The notes under the pieces are model-generated. The model had not been told where the DNA came from. It saw only the letters and a list, made by a program, of their open reading frames with translations, and did not search any database. A stretch of 64,000 nt of DNA from positions 62,001 to 126,000 of the forward strand of contig PAJV01000013.1 in assembly GCA_002706765.1 (NCBI GenBank), in the 5' to 3' direction. Shown here piece by piece: positions 1-7,218 of this stretch. Position 1 is the stretch's first letter; each line of letters starts with the position of its first letter. Source of the stretch: Gimesia sp. (GTDB taxonomy: Bacteria > Planctomycetota > Planctomycetia > Planctomycetales > Planctomycetaceae). Made by a program: the position numbers and the translations under genes.

Positions 1-212
1 GTGGATCGATTGCGTTCTATGCTTTTGTCGGGACCAATAAGCTTGACGTGATGATTAACGTTGCGCCGTCTTCTGTAGATTCTTTGGCAGAGTTCAATTC
101 CCTCGACGATCTTCCAAATGCAGATCTATTTTCCAAACTTGAAGTCACATTTCTGTGTGAAGAGGGTTCCTTGAATTACGGAAATCGAGCGATCCGAATT
201 GAACGACCATAA
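1..212 (+). CDS. 3' end of an unidentified protein (partial)
   Basis: The third frame is open from the window edge to TAA at 210-212 and gives the last 69 residues of a protein (GSIAFYAFVG... to ...RAIRIERP). The other two frames have stops within the first 60 bases. The segment mixes hydrophobic strands with acidic turns and shows no motif I recognise. It is followed after seven bases by AGGACAC, a partial copy of the leader element described below, and then by a co-directional gene at 263, so it is probably the upstream member of a small operon. The start lies outside the window. Confidence 0.6.
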   Translation, partial: GSIAFYAFVGTNKLDVMINVAPSSVDSLAEFNSLDDLPNADLFSKLEVTFLCEEGSLNYGNRAIRIERP

Positions 213-219
213 TAAAGTC

Positions 220-229
220 AGGACACAAA
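220..229 (+). promoter_or_regulatory. degenerate copy of the AGGACACCGG intercistronic element
   Basis: AGGACAC followed by an A-run, seven bases after the stop at 210-212 and 33 bases before the GTG at 263. It matches the first seven bases of the element and its placement after a stop codon, but the CCGG half is missing, so this may be chance. Confidence 0.3.
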
Positions 230-262
230 AAAACATCAGCGTAATTTAGCAAAGGGAAAGCC

Positions 263-817
263 GTGAGTACATGTAACTATTGTGGGCGTTATTTTGTTTA
301 TCCAACAGACCATTTCCCTACCAGTCATGTCGATGCTTTTGCTGGCACTTATTGTAGCCTTCAATGCAAGAGTCAGGGAGAGGGGCATCAACAGAATGAA
401 AAGAAAGAGAACGCCGAAGTATTTTTCATGATTGTAGCCGGAGTAATCTCTTTAATTGCATTTGTACTTCCCCTAATCATAAAGGGGGGCTCGATGTTGT
501 TCTCTTGGATTCAAGTTCAATTATCGGGAACTCAATCAAATTCATTTGTTAGTCAGCAGACTCAAGAAACAGACGATTTAGAGATCAATATAGTTGATGA
601 GAGTGAACCAGTATCGTTTCCATCAACAACACCTCCCCATTCTCAACCAAGAAAGAATCGCCCGAAACAACTCCCTCCTGCTCTGCCAAAATCATTTTCT
701 TCAACGAAGCACAAATCGAAATCTAGCCCTCCACCAATTCCAAAAACGATTCGATCAAAAGCAGAACCGCCACCACTTCCAATGGATATAAGTCAAAAAA
801 AACCTCGATCACAATGA
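263..817 (+). CDS. membrane protein with N-terminal Cys-rich knuckle and Pro-rich tail
   Basis: 184 residues. The N-terminus has CNYC (C4, C7) and CSLQC (C31, C35), a spacing suited to one zinc site. A single hydrophobic segment follows at about 54-75. The C-terminal third (about 118-180) is rich in Pro, Lys and Ser (PPPIPK, PPPLP) and looks disordered. The GTG start at 263 is chosen because AAAGGGA lies a few bases upstream. The architecture suggests a single-pass membrane protein with a cytoplasmic zinc knuckle, possibly a docking protein. No family is recognised. The stop at 817 is followed after 13 bases by the AGGACACCGG element and the next gene, so the two are likely co-transcribed. 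Confidence 0.65.
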   Translation: MSTCNYCGRYFVYPTDHFPTSHVDAFAGTYCSLQCKSQGEGHQQNEKKENAEVFFMIVAGVISLIAFVLPLIIKGGSMLFSWIQVQLSGTQSNSFVSQQTQETDDLEINIVDESEPVSFPSTTPPHSQPRKNRPKQLPPALPKSFSSTKHKSKSSPPPIPKTIRSKAEPPPLPMDISQKKPRSQ

Positions 818-830
818 ACCGTCGCTCATT

Positions 831-840
831 AGGACACCGG
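831..840 (+). promoter_or_regulatory. AGGACACCGG intercistronic element, plus-strand copy
   Basis: Exact AGGACACCGG followed by CAAG, 13 bases after the stop at 817 and 48 bases before the ATG at 889. Same sequence, orientation and spacing as the copies at 15.6-20.3 kb, although the genes here are unrelated to that array. Confidence 0.7.
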
Positions 841-888
841 CAAGCCCATCCAACAATACATCCTGCAAATCCCAGATTGGAGAACCAC

Positions 889-2011
889 ATGTTTCGGTCG
901 AAAGTTTCTATCGTATCGCTGATATTGTTTTTGTTGATTTCAGTAACCGTTCAAGCAGAAGTCGTTTCCATTGAAGCAACGGTCAAATCTATTGATGCGA
1001 AAGCTCACACCATTACCGTCCAGAGAAAAGACAAAACAACAGAATTAGATGTCAGCCGCAAAGCAAAAATCACACTGCTCGATAAGGATGCAACACTTGA
1101 ATCACTGAAAGCCGGGCAAGAAGTCACATTAACATTCCACACAGAATTGGAGATCGTGCTAAAGATCGAAGCCAGTAAAGAGCCAGAAAAATCCGAGGTT
1201 TTGAATCTGTCGGAATTCAATACGAGTGAGACAGATATGACTCCGTGGCTGTCATCTGACGGCTTGACAATTTATTGGAGTGCGGGAACATTTCCTTCAG
1301 ATTGGTGGATCTGGACTGCTTCTCGAAAAGATGCAAGCTCATTGTTTAAAGACAAGAAGCGATTGTTTCGAGGGCATTCACCAGTCGTGAGTCACGACGG
1401 GTTAGAGTTAATTTTTAATGCTCCTGACTCTCCTAAATTCTTTGCTACTACAAGGGATTCGACAGAAGATGAGTTTCGTAGGCCAAGAGTGATTGAAGAA
1501 TTGCGATTTAACAAGGAAAATCAGTCCGCTCCTCGTTCGCTCTCACATGACGGGTTGAGTCTGTATTTTGATTATTTAGATAAGAAGCATAATCCAAAAT
1601 TCGAAATTTGGTTCACGACCCGAAAGAATCGTAATTCCGCTTGGAAGCCAGCCCAGCCTGTTAAGATATCTACACAAGATGCTTTGAAAGGATTGTCGTT
1701 CACTCAGCCCTTTCTGACGGACGATCAATTGGAGATGTATGTGGTCGTCGGAAAGGAATCTGAAAAGCCGAATATACGATTTGGCATCCTCTCAAGAAAA
1801 ACTCTTGATGCGCCTTTTTCGTCCATTCGATATATCGACCATCAAGGATGGCAAAGGCCCGTTTCCGAATTGCCTGACCCCACGCTACGTCCATGCCACG
1901 CAGGAACTATTCCTCATCTCAAGACTTCTCTTTCGGTCTGATGATGAAACCAAAAAGAACGGCATAGATTTGTGGGTGGTGAAGGACTTCATTCCTCCCC
2001 CAGCACCTTGA
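889..2011 (+). pseudogene. secreted PD40/TolB-like beta-propeller protein, interrupted by a one-base indel
   Basis: ATG 889 is chosen because it opens a clear signal peptide (FRSKVSIVSLILFLLISVTVQA) behind GGAGA; an in-frame ATG at 814 would bury it and cross the leader element. After an N-terminal beta-rich domain (about 25-105) come repeats of the WDxxD/PD40 kind (MTPWLSSDGLTIYW, SHDGLELIFNA, SHDGLSLYFDY). In its own frame the protein ends at 1941 with an unrelated tail. If one T is removed from the T5 run at 1815-1819, the frame continues through TPRYVHATQELF to a stop at 2011, giving about 373 residues and completing the last repeat. This is either a real frameshift or a homopolymer error. 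The likely role is an exported propeller; the ligand is unknown. Confidence 0.65.
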
Positions 2012-2048
2012 ATTGAAGCAACGACGTTATGGCTTCGCATAAACACTT

Positions 2049-2735
2049 TCAGTAGATCACCGACTCAATCGCATCGGCTGCAACACTCCGAACAGACGAA
2101 TTTTCATCGTTTAGCAGTCGCTTCAACGCAGGCACAGCTTCTTTGGCCAACTCGCCGAGTTGTCCGAGAAGCCATGCCGATTGGCATCGAATACCAAAGT
2201 CGTCGCTCTTCAAAGACTCAATCAGAATCGGAAGCAACTCATCGGCTTTCGATGGGTCGATCATCAGAATATGCCCCGCTGCCGATACACAGGCGAATTC
2301 GTCGTCACTTCCAATCCACTTCTCCAGAATTGGAACGGCCTCTTTCGCCTTCGTTCCGAGCCTTGCCACAGGTGCAAGGGCGGCGATCCTCACAATCCGG
2401 TCGGGGTCTTCGAGTGTCTTAATCATGGCTTGGAGTGCAGGTTCGGTATTTTGGTCGATGTGTTCGAGTATTTTGAGAGCGAAGATGCGAATATTGAAAT
2501 CGGGATCTTTGAGAACTTCGATGAGAGCAGGGATCGCCGCTTCACCGGATGGCAAAATCGCTTGCTCGGCGTCAAACACCCGGTCGGTATCAGGCCGATG
2601 GGCGAAGGTTTGGATGAATTCGATGATGTTATTGTTCATGTAGGTATCTATCCGTGAATTCTGGGAATTCCATTGCATCTGATGATTATCAATCGTGGTA
2701 CTGACCCACCCTTGGGTCTCTTCCATCTCCTTCAT
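2049..2735 (-). CDS. HEAT-repeat protein
   Basis: Up to 228 residues. From about residue 60 it is a series of roughly 38-residue helical-pair repeats (AAIPALIEVLKDPDFNIRIF, PALQAMIKTLEDPDRIVRI, AVPALKRLLNDENSSVR), the pattern of HEAT/PBS-lyase repeats, which serve as protein-interaction scaffolds. There is no signal peptide, so it is probably cytoplasmic. An internal Met at about residue 33 (MNNNIIEF) is an alternative start, since the first 30 residues are low in repeat character. It converges on the upstream plus-strand gene. A short remnant of the same repeat type occurs at 10572-10640. Confidence 0.75.
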   Translation of the reverse strand: MKEMEETQGWVSTTIDNHQMQWNSQNSRIDTYMNNNIIEFIQTFAHRPDTDRVFDAEQAILPSGEAAIPALIEVLKDPDFNIRIFALKILEHIDQNTEPALQAMIKTLEDPDRIVRIAALAPVARLGTKAKEAVPILEKWIGSDDEFACVSAAGHILMIDPSKADELLPILIESLKSDDFGIRCQSAWLLGQLGELAKEAVPALKRLLNDENSSVRSVAADAIESVIY

Positions 2736-2934
2736 GTTGGCAAGACTTTGGCAAATTGCGAATCATTCTGTTTTTGCGATGTCATCAGGATCATCAGAGG
2801 GTGGTTCGGGTTCCTTACAGTTCTTGCGGCATCTGCTTGGGTTATCTCGTAAATCATCGAGAATTTGGGATTCTCCTGCTGGCATGGTATAAAGTATTCT
2901 TGAAACTCATGATTTTATCGAGTGAGGATTTTCC

Positions 2935-3486
2935 ATGAATTATGACGAGTTTGTTTGGCATCCACGCTACACTGATGCGTCAAAACCTTCGGGGCACAAC
3001 ATACCTCTGAAAAAGGTTAAGGCTTCGTGCATAGCTCATTCCAATGAAACAATTTATCCAGACTCGGCGATTCCAGCGAACCTCGACAAGCAAACTCCGT
3101 CTTGTGTTCAGATTCACTATTACGTTGATATTCTAAAGCAATGCACGAAGTGCAAACGAAAATTCATTTTCTTCGCTCAAGAACAAAAATTCTGGTATGA
3201 AGAACTTGGTTTTGTAATCTATGCGGGGTGTTCTTCGTGTCCTGAGTGTCGAAAATTCAAACAAAAAACTCGACACACATTTCAAAGATATTCCGGTCTA
3301 GTCTCTAGGAATGAACTGTCTGACGAGTCACTCGCCTTTCTCGTGGACGATGTGATATTCCTTTGGCAAAACAAGATATTAAAAAATGAGCACAAGTTAG
3401 GACGAATCAAGAACATAGCAATCGAGCGTATTCCAAACCATGAAGCAACTAGAAGATTGCTGGAGTTGCCAGTCTTTCGCAAATAA
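2935..3486 (+). CDS. zinc-ribbon protein with PF13451-like core
   Basis: 183 residues. The centre (about 64-104) carries CTKCKRKFIFFAQEQKFWYEEL followed by SCPECRKFK, matching the small zinc-ribbon family with a CxxCxxxFxFxAxEQxFW signature. Four cysteines in two CxxC pairs are the likely metal ligands. The flanks are not recognised; the C-terminal 60 residues are helical. Proteins of this family are small and mostly uncharacterised, so no reaction is assigned. ATG 2935 follows GAGGA at a suitable distance. The gene stands alone, followed by a duplicated leader at 3526. Confidence 0.65.
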   Translation: MNYDEFVWHPRYTDASKPSGHNIPLKKVKASCIAHSNETIYPDSAIPANLDKQTPSCVQIHYYVDILKQCTKCKRKFIFFAQEQKFWYEELGFVIYAGCSSCPECRKFKQKTRHTFQRYSGLVSRNELSDESLAFLVDDVIFLWQNKILKNEHKLGRIKNIAIERIPNHEATRRLLELPVFRK

Positions 3487-3525
3487 ATATGGAAACCAAT
3501 CAACGGTGTTAGGAACACCTACTTC

Positions 3526-3657
3526 ACATTAAACATTGATTCTTACTGTGAGAGTGAGAAGTGGAAAAACAGATCAAAGTAGCATTTCAGAACATTAAAC
3601 ATTGATTCTTACTGTGAGAGTGAGAAGTGGAAAAACAGATCAAAGTAGCATTTCAGA
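3526..3657 (+). repeat. perfect 66-bp tandem duplication over a gene start
   Basis: Bases 3526-3591 are repeated exactly as 3592-3657. The unit contains a ribosome-binding region (GAGAGTGAGAA) and the first 10 codons of the gene at 3627. The first copy therefore creates a decoy GTG start at 3561 that reads ten codons of the real N-terminus, then three more from the junction, and stops at TGA 3603-3605. Confidence 0.95.
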
Positions 3658-4124
3658 AGTTGTCAAAGATTTGGGCTTATCCGCTAAAGCCGAAAGAGAT
3701 AAGGCGATGGCTCATGGAATCCAATGATTCAATGAATGAATTTAATGTCTACTTCATGCAGAAGGAACACGAATCTTACGGCGCTCTATCAGCACGTTTT
3801 ACTTTTCACGGAGACTTTTTGTTCCCAGTCTCTGTTTACGTTCATGCCACTGCCCCGTCTGATCGTGAAATGACAAGGGCGGTCTTGATGAATCATGCCC
3901 GACCAGCCCTGTGTCGGTGGTTGTCTGAAATTGACATGTCAGGAACTCTTACAAGCGACGAAACGAGGATTTTCACATCACCGCTACGAATTGAATTTTA
4001 TGTGTGTGAGGGTGGTGGTTTAAAAGTAGTTCGATTTGAGCAACGTAACAAAACCAAAAAAACAAGATTGAAACTGGGCTTGGAAAGTTGGAAACAAATC
4101 TCGGTTGAAACTATCGGGGGTTAA
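3627..4124 (+). CDS. unrecognised 165-residue cytoplasmic protein
   Basis: GTG start at 3627 in the second copy of the 66-bp repeat, preceded by GAGAGTGAGAA. The protein begins EKQIKVAFQK and is mixed alpha/beta with no signal peptide, cysteine cluster or recognisable motif. The middle segment (SARFTFHGDFLFPVSVYVHA) suggests a beta sheet. I cannot assign a family. Transcription may begin upstream of the duplication, in which case ribosomes could also load at the decoy start at 3561 and terminate after 14 codons, which might lower expression; that is inference. Confidence 0.55.
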   Translation: MEKQIKVAFQKLSKIWAYPLKPKEIRRWLMESNDSMNEFNVYFMQKEHESYGALSARFTFHGDFLFPVSVYVHATAPSDREMTRAVLMNHARPALCRWLSEIDMSGTLTSDETRIFTSPLRIEFYVCEGGGLKVVRFEQRNKTKKTRLKLGLESWKQISVETIGG

Positions 4125-4206
4125 ATTATTCGTCTCAATAAAGCGTTGAGGTCAGGATTGCTCCACCCCTTCATGACTGGTTGCCATGCGTGCCGCAATC
4201 TGTATG

Positions 4207-4488
4207 CTACCCACTCCCACTGCATCGCATCCACACATTCTCGAACTCTTGGTGCGTGATTTGCGTCGGAAGAAACTGAGGATCGGAGGCAATATTTTCG
4301 ATGGATGGTAGAGGCTCGATGCTTAGCTGGGTGTCGCCAGATGCTCTCTCGTGGTCAGCATAACCGACCTTGCCATCTCGATATTGTTCTACCTTTCTCA
4401 TTTCCATGCGATCTTCGTCGAGTTCTGAGTAGAGAAGAATCGGGTATAAATTGTTGCTGTGAAACCACTCGACTTTCAAGTATTCCAT
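4207..4488 (-). CDS. DUF6881-like small protein
   Basis: 93 residues. It begins MEYLKVEWFHSNN and continues ILLYSELDEDRMEMRKVEQY with RDGKVGYAD. This is the pattern of the DUF6881 family as I remember it: a strand, then P.LLYSE.D..R.E.RKVE.F.DG. The family is uncharacterised. AGAGGGA lies just upstream of ATG 4488, which supports an independent start. It overlaps the 3' part of the gene at 4355-4762 by 134 bases in another frame, which is unusual and suggests that the upstream gene has lost its original stop. Confidence 0.6.
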   Translation of the reverse strand: MEYLKVEWFHSNNLYPILLYSELDEDRMEMRKVEQYRDGKVGYADHERASGDTQLSIEPLPSIENIASDPQFLPTQITHQEFENVWMRCSGSG

Positions 4489-4762
4489 CGATTCCCTCTG
4501 CGGTCATCCATCGGGATCGGTCTACTGGGATAGAATCGGGCAGCCGTGGCTGTCCTCCACACTTTCCACATGCTTTTCCATCATTCTGTCCACACCACCG
4601 ACCACGCTTTGTTTTCTTGAAGTATTCGCAGTTTTCATTGTGCCTTACGTTGGATGATGTATTCAACCAAAACATTGTTTCGGGAGTATTGTCTGGTCTT
4701 CTCTTTCTGGCTCGATATTCCCAAGGAGGCAGTGGATTGGCATCAGCCACAACCACCATCAC
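4355..4762 (-). CDS. small Cys-rich protein with CGKCGG-type knuckle, aberrant C-terminus
   Basis: The central segment (about 30-70) reads FWLNTSSNVRHNENCEYFK followed by CGQNDGKACGKCGG, a compact Cys/His motif that probably binds zinc. The N-terminus (VVVADANPLPPWEYRARK) looks like a cleaved or truncated leader; the start is GTG 4762 or ATG 4759. After CGKCGG the frame runs on for about 65 low-complexity basic residues that overlap the DUF6881-like gene out of frame; a one-base shift would end it about a dozen codons later. I take the real protein to end near 4540. A related CxACGxCGG fragment lies at 29.1 kb. Confidence 0.45.
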   Translation of the reverse strand: MMVVVADANPLPPWEYRARKRRPDNTPETMFWLNTSSNVRHNENCEYFKKTKRGRWCGQNDGKACGKCGGQPRLPDSIPVDRSRWMTAEGIDGILESRVVSQQQFIPDSSLLRTRRRSHGNEKGRTISRWQGRLC

Positions 4763-4782
4763 AAGTAATGCCTGCTCTTGCC

Positions 4783-5302
4783 TTAACCTCTTCTATCTTG
4801 TGAAATATTACAATTGGGTATTGCTGCCTTCAATTTCATTACTCCCTCTTCCGTGACTTTAGTTCCTATCAAATTCAATAAAGTTAGTCTGGTAAGCCCT
4901 TTAAGATGTACAATTCCTGCATCACTGACGTTGGTGTATGAAAGGTCCCAATGCCGTCAGATTGGTCAGCCCTTTGAGATGCATAAGTCCTGCGTCAGTG
5001 ATGCCGGTGCGATAAAGGTTCACTGTCGTCAGACTGGTCAGCTCTTTAAGATGCAAAAGTTCTACGTCACTGATGGTGATGTAAGAAAAATCGACTCGAA
5101 TGACATTGCCTGTGTCATCACGATGAATCTGTCCCCTAAGTGCCTTAATCGCTTCGATTGCCTTTTTTTTCGAGTCGATATCAGGTTCCGGGGCGATCAC
5201 TGGTTTCGAATCGATAGCAGGTTCCGTGCTGGCAGCAGGTTCATCTGTGTATCCACACTCGCAACACAATAGAAGAAAAATGAATGTGTTGAAAATCTTC
5301 AT
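4783..5302 (-). pseudogene. leucine-rich-repeat lipoprotein with one-base frameshift
   Basis: The protein starts MKIFNTFIFLLLCCECG, a short leader with a lipobox-like LLCC, followed by a Glu/Pro-rich linker and then LRR units (LKELTSLTTVNLYRTGITDA, LKGLTNLTAL). The frame closes early at 4922. Removing one base from the CCC run at 4947-4949 (GGG on the coding strand) restores ALDLSYTNVSDAGIVHLKGL and continues to TAA at 4783, giving about 172 residues. The restored sequence matches the repeat consensus exactly, so the indel position is well supported. The likely role is a surface-anchored binding protein. It may be a true pseudogene or a sequencing error. Confidence 0.7.
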
Positions 5303-5422
5303 AGAATATAATTCTTGTGAAAAATGTGATGGACCGAATTAAGAAGCTTAAAAATCGAACAGATCGCTAACTCTGTAAAAGTTGATGGTATTGTTGTTAG
5401 ACATGTTATCAAAAAATGAGTT

Positions 5423-6874
5423 TTACCACATCAAAGGCTTTGATTCGTTCTTCCAAAACAACCAACGACGACGTTCGAGGTGTGTTGCAGTCCCAATGGC
5501 GAAGGGATCAGTTTCTCCTGTGTCCAAGTCAATGATGCTTAGAAAACCAGCGTATGTAGTAACGACAAGTTGCTTTCCGTCTCGACTAATATCAATGTCT
5601 CCCACGCTCGATCCTATAAAATGCTGCCATCTAAAATTACCATTCACATCAAATGCACGTAGATAACCGCTGGCATCACCTACAATAAACTCGTCATCTC
5701 GTGTGACAGCAGCGTAGACTCTGGACCCTTCTTCAAGTTGAACAAAGCGATCATCCGGCTCATAGGCTTCTGTCTTCAGACCGGGCAGGAGCCTTGTGGG
5801 AACTCCTATTGTCATTCCGTTGTAAAAGTGACACGAGTTGAAAGCAACCAATTTTCCATCAGAACTGAATACCGAAAAGTGTGGATATTCACTCATTGGA
5901 CCAATTTCACTGACGACTTCCAATGTCGTTGCATCGAAAACGAAGTGCATACTCGATTGGTGGCCAGCAGTAATGAGAGTCCCATCTGGAGAAATTGCTC
6001 CATGTTCCATAGAAAGGTCGTAGATGGGTGGGTCTTCAGGATATTCTTTCTTTAACCACTCGAAGTGTTCTTTCATTTCTGTTTTGGTTGGTAGCAACCG
6101 GAAAGCTCTTTCTTTAGTCAGAATGAATACTCCTTCTGGACTCACAAGCAGTGCCTTATCACCTGTATCAAAAGGCGTGATCTTAGTGATGGTTGGTGGT
6201 CCTTCATTCGGATCAACGGTAAACCCATTCGGCACGCCTTCATTTCCTTGGGGCCACTTCAACATTGACCTTACAGGTCCGCCCCATCCTTCTTGGATAG
6301 TGACTCCCTCGTGTCGAGCAAATGCAAACAGTTCATGGTTTGATGAGCGTCCAATCGAAATTATGTCTGACGAAAGCGGTTCCACTTTATCACCATCAAT
6401 AATGACAAATCGTCCATTCTCGAAAGGAGAGCCGATTCGTAGAACAATTTGACCATTATTTAACAACAATACAACGGGAAGACTCTGGGCATTCTTTTCA
6501 ATCAATCCGATGAACGGCCCATGAGCACGTGGAAATCTATTATGGAGGTCGTCAACATTTCCAGATTCATTCGCTCGTCGAATAGCGTCCAAGACGGCAG
6601 TTGCCATGGGCTCTCTTTTGTCTTTGGGCTCTGCTGATTCCGGGACATTTTCCCAGCCATCCTGTAACCCTTTCTGAATAAACCGATTCACCTCCGTCAC
6701 ATATCGTTGACTCTCTTGTCGCCAACGAAGAGATAGTTCATTTTCAGACAGTTCATCGGCGTTAAAAATATCGGATTCTTTTGGCATTGTAGTGTCCTCT
6801 TCTGGAAGGATGGAAGAACTGCATCCATCAAAACATACTATTGCTATCAGCAGCAATAATTGAATGGTTTTCAT
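5423..6874 (-). CDS. lipoprotein with WD40-like beta-propeller
   Basis: 483 residues. It begins MKTIQLLLLIAIVCFDGCSS, a lipoprotein signal with Cys at about residue 18. A helical, charged region follows to about 130. The rest is beta-rich with repeated blade-like segments (DGTLITAGHQSSMHFVFD, SSDGKLVAFNSCHF, RDDEFIVGDASGYLRAFD, SRDGKQLVVTTYAGFLSIID). The S/DG.(L)(V/I)....G.(L)..(F/I)D pattern is typical of quinoprotein/WD40-like propellers, here about six to seven blades. It is probably anchored in the outer or cytoplasmic membrane as a binding scaffold. No catalytic motif is seen. It is divergent from the TPR-AAA gene across a 344-bp gap. Confidence 0.75.
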   Translation of the reverse strand: MKTIQLLLLIAIVCFDGCSSSILPEEDTTMPKESDIFNADELSENELSLRWRQESQRYVTEVNRFIQKGLQDGWENVPESAEPKDKREPMATAVLDAIRRANESGNVDDLHNRFPRAHGPFIGLIEKNAQSLPVVLLLNNGQIVLRIGSPFENGRFVIIDGDKVEPLSSDIISIGRSSNHELFAFARHEGVTIQEGWGGPVRSMLKWPQGNEGVPNGFTVDPNEGPPTITKITPFDTGDKALLVSPEGVFILTKERAFRLLPTKTEMKEHFEWLKKEYPEDPPIYDLSMEHGAISPDGTLITAGHQSSMHFVFDATTLEVVSEIGPMSEYPHFSVFSSDGKLVAFNSCHFYNGMTIGVPTRLLPGLKTEAYEPDDRFVQLEEGSRVYAAVTRDDEFIVGDASGYLRAFDVNGNFRWQHFIGSSVGDIDISRDGKQLVVTTYAGFLSIIDLDTGETDPFAIGTATHLERRRWLFWKNESKPLMW

Positions 6875-7218
6875 TCTTGTTCTCTAACTATCGTCGTCGA
6901 TTTTGTAACCGAACTCGCACCAGCAAATCATTCAAAGTAGATGCACTGTTAGGTACTTCGGGTGACGTTAAGGACTCCTCGATATCTACAGGGTTCGAAA
7001 AAAATGGTTTAATTTAGAAATATCATGCGAACTATTAAGAGGCTCCTTTATGTCATGAAATCTGATTGCAAGCAACACATTTTCATATTTTAAGAGGTAT
7101 CAAAGCCTATCCTTTGATACTGAACATCGTAGAATAAATTAGAAGTGAAATCTGGTCTTTTGAATATGATTGAATCAATCCGTCATTTCTTAAATATTTT
7201 CGTGTGTAAGATAATTAA
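6875..7218. other. 344-bp divergent intergenic region
   Basis: AT-rich spacer between two divergent genes. It must hold promoters for both, but I see no convincing -35/-10 pair, operator palindrome or RNA structure. Confidence 0.5.
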
